DNA of 11,276 nt from Gammaproteobacteria bacterium UBA7449 (GTDB lineage: Bacteria > Pseudomonadota > Gammaproteobacteria > Pseudomonadales > Pseudohongiellaceae): contig DLPV01000074.1 in NCBI GenBank assembly GCA_002477465.1, positions 72,168-83,443 on the forward strand, read 5' to 3'. The notes below the pieces were generated by a model. That model saw nothing but the letters and a program-made list of their open reading frames with translations, did not search any database and had not been told where the DNA came from. A program made the position numbers and the translations under genes. This document shows, one piece after another, positions 1 to 8,120 of the stretch. Position 1 is the first letter of the stretch. Every line of letters begins with the position of its first letter.

Positions 1-2
1 TA

Positions 3-851
3 TCGGCTAGTGGCAATCGCGGCGTGACTAGAGAGTATCCGCACACTCCTGGCATCGATGCGGCAGGCACTGTGCTTAGTTCTGTCTCCGACAAGTTTCA
101 GGTCGGGCAGGAGGTGTTGGTTACCGGTTATGACCTGGGTATGAATACAGCTGGCGGTTTTGGTCAGATGATTCGGGTGCCGGCCAATTGGGTAATTGCG
201 TTGCCTGCTGGATTAGATATGGCAATGAGTATGCGCTTGGGTACGGCAGGTCTGACCGCCGGTTTGTGTGTCGATGCGCTGTTGCGCAGCGGGCTCGAAA
301 CTAACAGTGGAGAAGTGCTGGTGACAGGGGCAACCGGTGGAGTAGGCATCATTGCCGTGGCAATTTTGGCTAAATTAGGGTTTGAGGTTGTTGCGAGCAC
401 GGGTAAACCTGAGGCGCAGGAGGTATTGCAAGGCATAGGCGCGAGCTCGATCCTCGATCGCAATGAAATAAGCGAAGCCTCACCCAAGCCGATGTTGCGG
501 GAGCGCTGGGCTGGTGCCGTGGATGTAGTGGGCGGGGATACACTGTTCAATGTGATTAAGGCGCTTACGTATGGGGGCAGCGTAGCCGCCTGTGGGTTGG
601 TGCAGTCGCCCATGTTCCAAGCCTCGGTTCTGCCGTTTATATTGCGCGGCGTGAATCTATTGGGGGTCGACTCGGTAGAACTGCCACTGGCGCGTAAGCA
701 GGACATCTGGAACAAGCTTGCCAATGACTGGCAGTTCAATGGACTTGAGCAGCTTTGCACGGAGATTACCCTTGATCAGCTGGACGCCAGCCTGAGGACT
801 GTCCTAGCTGGCGGTGCAACCGGTCGATTCCTCCTCAATTTGCAGGCTTGA
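3..851 (+). CDS. acuI: AcuI/YhdH-type NADPH-dependent acrylyl-CoA reductase / quinone oxidoreductase, 5'-truncated
   Basis: This is a zinc-free medium-chain dehydrogenase/reductase of the YhdH/AcuI family, which reduces acrylyl-CoA to propionyl-CoA (or quinones) with NADPH in the cytoplasm. The gene runs off the left edge. A GTG at 24 could be read as a start, but codons from position 3 continue the family sequence (SASGNRGVTREYPHTPGID), so GTG24 is an internal valine. About 282 codons are visible against roughly 325 in the family, so some 40-45 N-terminal residues are missing. Visible landmarks are the PGIDAAGTV substrate-domain segment, the NADPH-binding loop TGATGGVG at about residues 108-115 of the visible part, the AACGL strand, and the PFILRGVNLLGVDS stretch typical of the family. 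It converges on the antiporter gene, with 27 bp between the two stop codons. The family assignment is firm. The physiological substrate is inferred. Confidence 0.93.
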   Translation, partial: SASGNRGVTREYPHTPGIDAAGTVLSSVSDKFQVGQEVLVTGYDLGMNTAGGFGQMIRVPANWVIALPAGLDMAMSMRLGTAGLTAGLCVDALLRSGLETNSGEVLVTGATGGVGIIAVAILAKLGFEVVASTGKPEAQEVLQGIGASSILDRNEISEASPKPMLRERWAGAVDVVGGDTLFNVIKALTYGGSVAACGLVQSPMFQASVLPFILRGVNLLGVDSVELPLARKQDIWNKLANDWQFNGLEQLCTEITLDQLDASLRTVLAGGATGRFLLNLQA

Positions 852-852
852 T

Positions 853-873
853 CGTAACAGGGATGCGGTTACG
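853..873. terminator. Possible weak convergent hairpin between acuI and the antiporter gene
   Basis: Six-base complementary arms CGTAAC (853-858) and GTTACG (868-873) flank a 9-nt loop in the 27-bp gap between two converging genes. No T-run follows on either strand, so it is not a classical intrinsic terminator. The location is the main argument for a role in transcription termination. Confidence 0.25.
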
Positions 874-878
874 GAGGT

Positions 879-2039
879 TCAGTCCCGGCGTAACTTACTG
901 TTGATCGCGATCGGTGTTGGGCAGAAAAATACCACGATATAAGAAGAAATCAGGAAGCTGACGATTGCTGCTGCTTGAATAGTCAGGGAAGCAAGTTCGC
1001 CAATGACGCCTGACTGCGTGGCAACGAAGGCGATTAGCAAAGAAAACTCACTAATCTGCCCCAGACGCAAGCCCGCATCCCAGGCCAGCCGGTTGCGCTC
1101 GCTAAAACGACGCAGCAGGTAGCGGAACACAATTGGCTTTAGTGACAGGGCGAGGGCGGCCAGCAACAGCGCAGGCGCTATTACTTCCGAGAGCAGCCCG
1201 ATGTTCAACTGTGCGCCCAGCGAAAAGAAAAACAGAATCAGGAAGAAATCCCGCAATGGTTTCAAGCTATAGGCTATAAAAAGTGCGATGGGGCTGGTAG
1301 CGAGCGACACGCCGGCGACAAAGGCCCCGATCTCGGCAGACAGGCCAATCTCCGCCGCCAGTGCTGACAGACCCAGACACCAGCCAATTGCCAGTAAGAA
1401 GATATACTCCTTGAAGTGATCAAACCTGGCGATGAGTTTGATCAGGACAAATCTCGTCGTGAGATAAGCGAAAATGATGAGAACAGGGAATGCTAGTAAT
1501 ACCCTCAGCGCGTTTCCCTGGTCAATATTGTTGCTATCGAGAAAGGCGAGAATAAAAATCGCAATGAAATCCTGCAGCAACAAGATTCCTACCATTAATT
1601 CTCCCATATGCTTCTGGTGCAGAACCGTAGTTGGGAGCAGTTTGATACCGATAATGGTGCTGGAAAACACCATCGCAAACCCAATGACCAGGCTCTCAGT
1701 TCCCGAATAATTGAACAGGAGTCCGGTGCTGTATCCCAGCAGGAAAAATACCGCTGTACTGGCCAGAGTCACGAGGAACGTTTTTTTAAGCGTACCCAGT
1801 AGCTTTATGGGCTGCATATCAAGGCCCAACAGGAATAGCAGAAACAGGATGCCGAATTCCGCAATGTCAGAGAGTAAACTTGCGTCAGCTATGTACTCGA
1901 GCCCAAAGGGGCCGAGAATAACGCCGAGCACAATGTAGGCGACCAGCAGTGGTTGACGGAAAAACAGGGCGACTGTGCTGATTAATGCAGCACCAGTGAA
2001 GATGAGAAAAAATGAAAACAGGAGGGATTCTTGTTCCAT
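879..2039 (-). CDS. Cation:proton antiporter, KefB/CPA2 membrane domain only
   Basis: This 386-aa, very hydrophobic inner-membrane protein has about 11-13 predicted helices and matches the Na+/H+ exchanger (CPA2, Kef/RosB-like) transporter domain. Landmarks are LGVILGPFGLEYI near residues 38-50, the FSSTIIGIKLL segment (about 125-135), a membrane QD pair at 155-156 in the position of the conserved CPA2 Q-D/N-D ion-binding motif, the SAEIGAFVAGVSLA stretch (234-247), and RLGQISEFSLLI (325-336), which corresponds to the Kef G-E-F motif. It ends right after the last helix with a short basic tail (SKLRRD). The cytosolic TrkA-N (RCK) nucleotide-binding domain of full Kef channels is absent, so ligand gating of the KefB/C kind is not expected here. 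It lies 67 bp downstream of the DUF934 gene on the same strand, so readthrough is possible. The transported ion (K+ or Na+) cannot be read from the sequence. Confidence 0.9.
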   Translation of the reverse strand: MEQESLLFSFFLIFTGAALISTVALFFRQPLLVAYIVLGVILGPFGLEYIADASLLSDIAEFGILFLLFLLGLDMQPIKLLGTLKKTFLVTLASTAVFFLLGYSTGLLFNYSGTESLVIGFAMVFSSTIIGIKLLPTTVLHQKHMGELMVGILLLQDFIAIFILAFLDSNNIDQGNALRVLLAFPVLIIFAYLTTRFVLIKLIARFDHFKEYIFLLAIGWCLGLSALAAEIGLSAEIGAFVAGVSLATSPIALFIAYSLKPLRDFFLILFFFSLGAQLNIGLLSEVIAPALLLAALALSLKPIVFRYLLRRFSERNRLAWDAGLRLGQISEFSLLIAFVATQSGVIGELASLTIQAAAIVSFLISSYIVVFFCPTPIAINSKLRRD

Positions 2040-2068
2040 TAGGTCGCCAACGGGATCCGGGTAAAGTG

Positions 2069-2097
2069 GTCGATAGTTGCTAAGGCACTTAATCGAC
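2069..2097 (-). other. Nested intercistronic hairpin between the DUF934 and antiporter genes
   Basis: Arms GTCGAT (2069-2074) and ATCGAC (2092-2097) enclose a second perfect pair, TAAG (2081-2084) and CTTA (2088-2091), around a 3-nt loop. On one side the two stems stack directly. On the other a 6-nt bulge (2075-2080) separates them, giving ten base pairs in total. No U-tract follows in the minus-strand transcript, so it is more likely an RNA-processing or attenuating element than a strong terminator, or it may be chance. Confidence 0.3.
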
Positions 2098-2106
2098 TAT
2101 GGTCAG

Positions 2107-2607
2107 TTAGCGTCGGCGGAACAAGGGAGCGGGTTCGGCAACGGTGCCCTGATAGTTGGTTTTAAAATCCTTAAATGCCTCCAGACATGCATCTGCATCT
2201 TGGTCAAAACGCAGGCTAAACGCATCAAATCCGCAGCGAGACATATAATAGAGCTGATCTCTCAGGACGTCCCCTATGGCGCGAATTTCACCCAGATAAT
2301 TAAATTTTTCACGTAGCTCTCTGGCGTTGGTATAGGAGCGGCCATCGGAAAATACGGGGAAATTCAGTGCGATCATGGGAAAGCTATGGATTTCTTCCGC
2401 AATCGCATCGACATTTTCGTCACTGTTTAACCATATGCTGATGTCAGCGCCAAACTCTTCGATTTCAGGTCGAAACATCTGCCAGAATTTCAGCGGGACG
2501 ATAAAGTTCTTACCCCCGACGATACGCAGTACTTCGGGGCCGGTCGCCTCGTTGAGCACTGTCCATTGATCGTCGACAAGAGCACCGTTCTTAATCAGCT
2601 TTGGCAT
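2107..2607 (-). CDS. DUF934 protein, accessory partner of the siroheme sulfite/nitrite reductase
   Basis: The product is a 166-aa soluble protein of the DUF934 family, described in databases as an oxidoreductase probably involved in sulfite reduction. The family pattern is clear. A central LNFPVFSDGRSYTNARELRE segment (about residues 78-97) is followed by GEIRAIGDVLRDQLYYMSRCGFDAF (about 102-126), and a short arginine-ending tail closes the protein. The reading frame is open further upstream to 2787, but those codons lie inside the reductase gene and do not resemble the family. The ATG at 2607 gives the expected MPKLIKNG start and normal length. This start overlaps the 3' end of the reductase gene by 17 nt, which suggests translational coupling. 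The biochemical role is not established; gene pairing with the siroheme reductase is the main clue. No cysH follows, although that neighbour is common in other gammaproteobacteria. Confidence 0.9.
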   Translation of the reverse strand: MPKLIKNGALVDDQWTVLNEATGPEVLRIVGGKNFIVPLKFWQMFRPEIEEFGADISIWLNSDENVDAIAEEIHSFPMIALNFPVFSDGRSYTNARELREKFNYLGEIRAIGDVLRDQLYYMSRCGFDAFSLRFDQDADACLEAFKDFKTNYQGTVAEPAPLFRRR

Positions 2608-4249
2608 AAACTTTTTCCTTAAAGGGCTCCATACCGACACGGCGATAAGTCTCGATAAAGGTTTCCTGCTCTTGTCTGAGATCCCTGTAGACAGACACCA
2701 ACTTGGCGACAACTTGAGGAATTTCTTCCTGGGCAAAGGCTGGGCCCATAATTTTTGCCAGGCTGGCATCGTGTTTGGAGCTGCCACCTAGAGAGACCTG
2801 GTAAAACTCTTCACCTTTTTTATCTACGCCCAGTATGCCGATATTGCCGACGTGGTGATGGCCGCAAGCATTCATACAGCCAGATATCTTCACGTCCATC
2901 TGCCCTATGTCCTCGAGCTCCTGCTGGTCAGGAAACTGTCTCTGGATGGACTCTGCAATTGGGATAGACTTGGCGTTTGCTAGCGCACAGAAGTCGCCGC
3001 CTGGGCAGCAAATCACATCGGTTAACAACCCCTGATTTTGTGCAGCAAGGTCCTGCTGCTTGAGCTGATGCCAAAGTGCATGCAGGTCTTTCTGTGCAAC
3101 ATCGGCCAGCACAACGTTTTGATGGTGAGTGACGCGAACTTCGCCAAAGCTATATTGCTCTGCGAGGTCGGCCAGGTATTCCAGTTGCCTGTCAGTGATA
3201 TCGCCGGGAGCAACGCCGGTTTCTTTCATGCTCACTGCAACGATGGCATAGCCAGTCTTCTTGTGGGGGTGCACATTGTTGCTATGCCAGCTCGCGAACA
3301 AGGCGTTTGTCTGCAGTGCCGCGCCGAGCTCCGCCGGTGCATCGTGCAAATCTTCATAGTCCGGGTCAGTGAAGAACGACCGGCAGCGGGAAATTTCCTC
3401 GTTCGTCAGAGTCTGAGGACCACCGAGAATACGCTCGTATTCTTGCATTACCTTCGCTTTGAAAGCATCGATGCCTAATTCTTTGACAAGGATCTTGATG
3501 CGGGCTTTGTACTTGTTGTCACGCCTGCCTTCACGATTGTAGACCCTGAGAATCGCTTCAAGTGCTGTGAGTAGATCGACTTGAGGCACGAATGAAAAGA
3601 CCTGCTGGCCGATTACCGGCGTTCGCCCCAGACCGCCTCCTGCGAGAATTCGAAAGCCAGTTTCACCGGCGTCATTGAGGGTCAGGTATATCCCGATGTC
3701 ATGAACCTGGGTTGCCGCCTGGTCAATTTGTGTGCCGCACACGGCGATCTTGAATTTACGGGGCAGGAAAGCAAATTCGGGGTGGAAGGTCGACCACTGC
3801 CGAATAATTTCGCAGTAGTGGCGTGAATCTTCTATTTCGTCTGCTGCCACACCTGCGAACTGGTCGGTCGTGGTATTGCGAATACAGTTGCCGCTTGTCT
3901 GTATCGCGTGCATTTCTACTTCGGCAAGATGCTCCAAAATTTCCGGTACATCCTCGAGCTCAGGCCAGTTAAACTGAATGTTCTGCCGCGTCGTGAAGTG
4001 GCCATAACCTTTGTCATAGTGTCTTGCGATATAAGCGAGTTTGCGGAGTTGCTGGGACGCTAAAAGTCCGTAAGGCACAGCGACTCTGAGCATAGGCGCA
4101 AGTCGCTGGATATACAGCCCGTTCTGCAGGCGCAACGGCAGAAATTCAGCATCAGAAAGCTGGCCATCCAGGTAGCGGCGCGTCTGATCACGAAATTGGC
4201 CGACGCGATCGGCCAGCATCTGATGGTCATACTGGTCGTATTTATACAC
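2591..4249 (-). CDS. cysI: Siroheme/4Fe-4S nitrite/sulfite reductase hemoprotein (assimilatory sulfite reductase, CysI-like)
   Basis: This 552-aa cytoplasmic enzyme carries out the six-electron reduction of sulfite to sulfide (or nitrite to ammonia) at a coupled siroheme-4Fe4S centre. Two ferredoxin-like half domains are visible, including RLQNGLYIQRLAPMLRVAV (about 40-58) and GHFTTRQNIQFNWPEL (about 83-98). The siroheme-binding region contains GNCIRNTTTDQFAG (about 120-133). The cluster cysteines are C415 and C421 (C-X5-C) and C458 and C462 (C-X3-C, in SGCMNACGHHHVG). The start is GTG at 4249, supported by the family-typical MYKYDQYD opening. A CysJ-type flavoprotein is not encoded nearby; for this family, ferredoxin or a similar donor is plausible. 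Pairing with the overlapping DUF934 gene and closeness to metH favour sulfite over nitrite as substrate, but sequence alone does not exclude nitrite. Confidence 0.92.
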   Translation of the reverse strand: MYKYDQYDHQMLADRVGQFRDQTRRYLDGQLSDAEFLPLRLQNGLYIQRLAPMLRVAVPYGLLASQQLRKLAYIARHYDKGYGHFTTRQNIQFNWPELEDVPEILEHLAEVEMHAIQTSGNCIRNTTTDQFAGVAADEIEDSRHYCEIIRQWSTFHPEFAFLPRKFKIAVCGTQIDQAATQVHDIGIYLTLNDAGETGFRILAGGGLGRTPVIGQQVFSFVPQVDLLTALEAILRVYNREGRRDNKYKARIKILVKELGIDAFKAKVMQEYERILGGPQTLTNEEISRCRSFFTDPDYEDLHDAPAELGAALQTNALFASWHSNNVHPHKKTGYAIVAVSMKETGVAPGDITDRQLEYLADLAEQYSFGEVRVTHHQNVVLADVAQKDLHALWHQLKQQDLAAQNQGLLTDVICCPGGDFCALANAKSIPIAESIQRQFPDQQELEDIGQMDVKISGCMNACGHHHVGNIGILGVDKKGEEFYQVSLGGSSKHDASLAKIMGPAFAQEEIPQVVAKLVSVYRDLRQEQETFIETYRRVGMEPFKEKVYAKAD

Positions 4250-4280
4250 GGGCGTATCTCAGTTATTGGTAGGTCGAACG

Positions 4281-4309
4281 ATTGTAGCCAAGGCGGCGGA
4301 GACAGCCAA
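4281..4309 (-). promoter_or_regulatory. Sigma70-like promoter for the sulfite reductase-DUF934 genes
   Basis: On the minus strand TTGGCT (4309-4304) is followed after exactly 17 bp by TACAAT (4286-4281), matching 4/6 and 5/6 of the -35 and -10 consensus. It lies wholly within the 70-bp gap between metH and the reductase gene and would give a leader of roughly 25 nt before the GTG at 4249. The reductase operon therefore probably has its own start rather than depending only on metH transcription. Confidence 0.6.
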
Positions 4310-4319
4310 GTCTGGAGGC

Positions 4320-7300
4320 TCAGTCCAGATTGGGTGCAAGCAGCCGAGTCATCACGTCAAGATCCGCTGCCTTACGCTGAGCCAGATCTGCGACCTGTTC
4401 CGCGGTGATTTTTCCTACCGGGAAGTATTTGGAGTCTGGGTGAGAGAGGTACAGGCCGCTGACCGTTGCCGCAGGCGTCATCGCATAGCTTTCTGTAAGT
4501 TCAACGCCGATGGCCTCAGCTGTATTAAGCAGCTTGAACAGAGTCAGCTTTTCAGAATGATCCGGGCAGGCAGGATATCCTGGTGCAGGCCTGATGCCCT
4601 GATAGGCTTCTTTAATCAATTGATCATTACTCAAGGCTTCCTCTGGCTGATAGCCCCAGAATTCCTTGCGCACTCTTTCATGCATATGCTCCGCAAAGGC
4701 TTCCGCAAGTCGATCTGCGAGCGCTTTGACCAGCAGGGCATTGTAGTCATTGTGCTCAGCTTCGTACTTGGCGGCCAGTTCATCGGCACCTATTCCTGCT
4801 GTGACAACGAAGGCACCGATGTAATCCTGCTTGCCAGCGCTATCCGGCGCAATGTAATCAGCTAAACTGAGGTGCGAAAGCTTATCCTGCTTCTCCATTT
4901 GCTGCCTGAGAAAGTGCAGCGTGTATAGCGGGTCGGGCGAGCCATTCTCGTGATAGAGCGTGACGTCATTGCGACTGCTGCGTTGAGCTGGCCAAAATCC
5001 TACCACTGCCTTTGCCTTGAGCGATCCACTCTCTATGATTTCTTTGAGCATGGCTTGAGCATCTCGGTATAGATCTGAAGCAGCTTCGCCTACGATGGAA
5101 TCTTCCAGGATGGCGGGAAACTTGCCGGCTAGTGACCAGGTGATGAAAAACGGAGTCCAGTCGACGTATGGCACCAGGTCTGCAAGAGAATAGTCTTCAA
5201 ATATTTTTGTCCCCAGGAAAGTAGGTCGCGTGGGTTTATACTCCGACCAATCAGGGTCATAAGCATTGGCGTTTGCGGACTGGTAGGCAATCAACTTTCG
5301 TTTGGCGCTACGGTTCGCAGAGCGTTCGCGGATATCGGCATATTCGTTGCGCAACTGCCCGCAGTAGTCCGGTTTTTGTTCTTTGCTTAGCAGGCGACTG
5401 ACTACGGTCACGCTACGGGACGCATCCGGGACATATACGGTGGCGTCATTTTCGTAGTTCTCTTCGATCTTGACTGCCGTATGCGCTTTGGATGTAGTGG
5501 CGCCGCCAATGAGTAGTGGAATTTGAAAATCCAGACGCTGCATTTCCTTGGCAACGTGCACCATCTCGTCCAGCGACGGGGTAATCAAGCCGCTGAGACC
5601 TACAATGTCGACCTGTTCGTCACGAGCAACCTGCAGAATCTTTTCGCTAGGCACCATGACCCCGAGGTCGATCACATCATAGTTATTACAGCCCAGGACC
5701 ACACCAACGATGTTCTTGCCAATGTCATGGACATCGCCTTTCACGGTGGCGAGAAGAATTTTGCCTTTGCTCTGAACGGCGCCGCCAGATTTCTCGGCTT
5801 CAATATAGGGCAGTAGATAAGCTACGGCCTGTTTCATGACGCGGGCGCTTTTGACCACTTGCGGCAAGAACATCTTCCCTGCGCCAAATAAATCGCCGAC
5901 CTCTCCCATGCCCTGCATGAGTGGCCCTTCAATTACCTGAATGGGTCTTTCAACCTGCTGACGAGCAGCTTCTGTATCTTCTTCGATAAATTTAGTGATG
6001 CCTTTGATGAGCGCGTAAGTCAGGCGCTCCTGAACAGAAGACTCTCTCCAGCTTAGATCCTCAGTTCTCTCGGCGGGGCCGCTGCCAGAGTAATTTTGTG
6101 CAACTTCCATCAAGCGATCAGTGGCGTCTGCTCGTCGGTTTAGCACGACGTCTTCCACCGCATTTTTCAGGTCGGCAGGAATATCATCATAGACGGTGAG
6201 CTGACCGGCATTGACTATGCCCATATTCAGTCCGGCCTTGATAGCGTGATACAGGAACACGGAGTGTATGGCTTCGCGAACGGTGTTATTGCCGCGAAAT
6301 GAAAAGGATACGTTACTGACGCCGCCAGAGATAAGGGCGCCAGGTAGATTATTTTTTATGTAGCGGCAGCTATCGATAAAATCGACGGCGTAGTTATTGT
6401 GTTCTTCGATGCCAGTTGCTACCGCGAAGATGTTCGGATCGAAGATAATATCTTCGGCCGGGAACCCAAGTTTCTCCGTCAGCGCTTTGTAGCTGCGGGC
6501 ACAGATTTCCTGTTTGCGCTGCAGGCTGTCAGCCTGGCCGGACTCGTCGAATGCCATGACAATCACGGCGGCGCCGTACTGCATGCAAAGCTTGGCCTTG
6601 GCGAGGAAATCTTCTTCGCCTTCCTTCATGCTGATGGAATTTACTACTGCTTTACCCTGAACACATTTCAGGCCGGTTTCGATAATCTCCCACTTGGAGG
6701 AATCGATCATCAGGGGCACGCGGCTAATGTCTGGTTCAGCGGCCAGCAGCTTGAGAAACTTCTCCATAGCGCCCTCTGAGTCCAGCATGCCTTCATCCAT
6801 GTTGACATCTATTATTTGGGCGCCGGCCTCCACTTGCTCGCGTGCTACTTCAAGAGCTTCATCGAAACTCTCTTCTTTGATCAATCGCGCGAAGCGAGCT
6901 GAACCCGTGACATTGGTGCGCTCACCCACGTTAACGAACAATGAATCTGCAGAAATTTTAAAGGCCTCAAGGCCACTTAAACGGCAAGCTGGTGCCAGTT
7001 CTGGAATCTGCCTGGGGGCAACACCAGCGACTGCCTCAGCCAAGGCAGTAATATGGGCTGGTGTGGTGCCACAGCAGCCGCCAATAATATTGACAAAACC
7101 CGACTGTGCGAATTCTCCCACTAGTGTCGCCATCTCTTCTGGGGTTTGGTCATACTCACCAAACTCGTTTGGCAGACCGGCATTGGGGTGGGCCGAGACC
7201 AGAGTCGGTACCAGGGAAGACATTTCTTCGATGTGAGGGCGTAACTGGTCAGCGCCGAGCGCACAGTTGAAGCCTACCGCCAGTGCATTGGCGTGGGCGA

Positions 7301-8009
7301 TAGAATTGCAGAACCCGCCTACGGTCTGCCCGGACAGGGTGCGACCACTGGCATCGGTTATGGTGCCAGATATCATAAGAGGCAGGCTGTGTCCCTTGGC
7401 TGCAAAACACTTGTGGACAGCGAAGATGGCTGCCTTGGCATTTAGGGTATCGAAGGAGGTTTCGATCATGATGATGTCAGCGCCACCATCCATCAAGCCT
7501 TCGGTTGACGTGAAGTAGTCGTCGACTAGTTCATCAAAACTGGTGTTGCGAAACCCTGGGTCGTTGACATCCGGCGAGATAGAGGCACTGCGGCTGGTGG
7601 GACCGATAATGCCGGCGACAAATCGAGGTTTGTCGGGTGTTAGCTGGTTGTATTCATCTACACTGGAGCGGGCCAGTCGCGTAGATTCGAGATTCAGCTC
7701 ATAAGTAATGTCTTCGAGGTGATAATCAGCCTGGGCCGCTCGGGTGGAGCTGAACGTATTAGTTTCAACAATGTCGGCCCCCGCCTCAAGATAGGCACGG
7801 TGAATATTGCGAATGATATCCGGCTGCGTGAGAGAGAGCAGGTCGCTATTTCCAGACAATTCGTGAGGGAAATCTGCAAAGCGCTCACCGCGAAATTCCG
7901 CATCGGACAGCTTGTGGGACTGGATCATAGTCCCCATGGCGCCATCGAGCAGTAGGATGCGCGAGGCCAGTGCCTCGCGAAGGATTGTCTCAGTCCTGTT
8001 ATCGGTCAT
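4320..8009 (-). CDS. metH: Cobalamin-dependent methionine synthase
   Basis: MetH transfers a methyl group from 5-methyltetrahydrofolate through cob(I)alamin to homocysteine, making methionine in the cytoplasm. All four modules are present at full length (1229 aa; E. coli 1227). The homocysteine module occupies about 1-330, with zinc-ligand cysteines C249 and the C312-C313 pair (GGCCGTTPAHI). The folate (pterin-binding) module spans about 350-640, with FVNVGERTNVTGSARF and DVNMDEGMLD. The cobalamin module (about 655-880) carries DVHDIGKN with the cobalt-ligand histidine at about 761. The C-terminal reactivation module (about 905-1229) contains RPAPGYPACPDH, the AdoMet-binding signature. I chose the ATG at 8009. 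A TTG at 8021 would add four residues, and neither start has a strong Shine-Dalgarno sequence. It is transcribed divergently from nfuA and is followed on the same strand by the sulfite reductase gene. I found no B12 or SAH riboswitch consensus in the leader. Confidence 0.98.
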   Translation of the reverse strand: MTDNRTETILREALASRILLLDGAMGTMIQSHKLSDAEFRGERFADFPHELSGNSDLLSLTQPDIIRNIHRAYLEAGADIVETNTFSSTRAAQADYHLEDITYELNLESTRLARSSVDEYNQLTPDKPRFVAGIIGPTSRSASISPDVNDPGFRNTSFDELVDDYFTSTEGLMDGGADIIMIETSFDTLNAKAAIFAVHKCFAAKGHSLPLMISGTITDASGRTLSGQTVGGFCNSIAHANALAVGFNCALGADQLRPHIEEMSSLVPTLVSAHPNAGLPNEFGEYDQTPEEMATLVGEFAQSGFVNIIGGCCGTTPAHITALAEAVAGVAPRQIPELAPACRLSGLEAFKISADSLFVNVGERTNVTGSARFARLIKEESFDEALEVAREQVEAGAQIIDVNMDEGMLDSEGAMEKFLKLLAAEPDISRVPLMIDSSKWEIIETGLKCVQGKAVVNSISMKEGEEDFLAKAKLCMQYGAAVIVMAFDESGQADSLQRKQEICARSYKALTEKLGFPAEDIIFDPNIFAVATGIEEHNNYAVDFIDSCRYIKNNLPGALISGGVSNVSFSFRGNNTVREAIHSVFLYHAIKAGLNMGIVNAGQLTVYDDIPADLKNAVEDVVLNRRADATDRLMEVAQNYSGSGPAERTEDLSWRESSVQERLTYALIKGITKFIEEDTEAARQQVERPIQVIEGPLMQGMGEVGDLFGAGKMFLPQVVKSARVMKQAVAYLLPYIEAEKSGGAVQSKGKILLATVKGDVHDIGKNIVGVVLGCNNYDVIDLGVMVPSEKILQVARDEQVDIVGLSGLITPSLDEMVHVAKEMQRLDFQIPLLIGGATTSKAHTAVKIEENYENDATVYVPDASRSVTVVSRLLSKEQKPDYCGQLRNEYADIRERSANRSAKRKLIAYQSANANAYDPDWSEYKPTRPTFLGTKIFEDYSLADLVPYVDWTPFFITWSLAGKFPAILEDSIVGEAASDLYRDAQAMLKEIIESGSLKAKAVVGFWPAQRSSRNDVTLYHENGSPDPLYTLHFLRQQMEKQDKLSHLSLADYIAPDSAGKQDYIGAFVVTAGIGADELAAKYEAEHNDYNALLVKALADRLAEAFAEHMHERVRKEFWGYQPEEALSNDQLIKEAYQGIRPAPGYPACPDHSEKLTLFKLLNTAEAIGVELTESYAMTPAATVSGLYLSHPDSKYFPVGKITAEQVADLAQRKAADLDVMTRLLAPNLD

Positions 8010-8095
8010 TGTTGAAGTCAATCTGAAGGGCGATGAATTCTACCAGAAGCGCAGGTCATCGCCAGTCCCTTGGCGCAGCGCATGCGATTAAATTA

Positions 8096-8120
8096 GAACC
8101 TTAGTAATTTACTCGGGTAT
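8096..8120. promoter_or_regulatory. IscR type-1-like operator between metH and nfuA
   Basis: By my count this 25-bp stretch matches 20 of 25 positions of the enterobacterial IscR type-1 consensus as I recall it. The right half ACTCGGGTAT matches 9/10, the central AATTT matches 5/5, and the left half GAACCTTAGT matches 6/10. The core AGT-AATTT-ACT is a dyad. The same ACTCGGG half-site occurs in the E. coli iscR promoter as I remember it, and nfuA is a known IscR target in E. coli. The box ends at the first base of the putative nfuA -35 element, where [2Fe-2S]-IscR would repress. No iscR gene is in this window, so the regulator is inferred. Confidence 0.5.

Noticed and set aside
24..26. GTG as the start of the oxidoreductase gene
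   Set aside because: The frame stays open to the left edge and the upstream codons (SASGNRG) match the family, so the gene is cut by the window edge and GTG24 encodes an internal valine.
164..760. Long antisense frame (198 codons) across acuI
   Set aside because: It is the reverse-strand shadow of a well-supported enzyme, with low-complexity Ser/Pro/Asn-rich composition and no family resemblance.
2608..2787. N-terminal extension of the DUF934 protein to 226 aa
   Set aside because: The extra 60 codons lie inside the sulfite reductase gene and encode no family-like sequence. ATG 2607 gives the expected length and MPKLI start.
3038..3478. Plus-strand frame of 146 codons opposite the sulfite reductase
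   Set aside because: It lies wholly within a conserved coding region on the other strand, with no ribosome-binding site or recognisable domain.
4266..4865. Plus-strand frame of 199 codons opposite the metH 3' end
   Set aside because: It overlaps the conserved MetH reactivation domain and has no recognisable domain, so it is a shadow frame.
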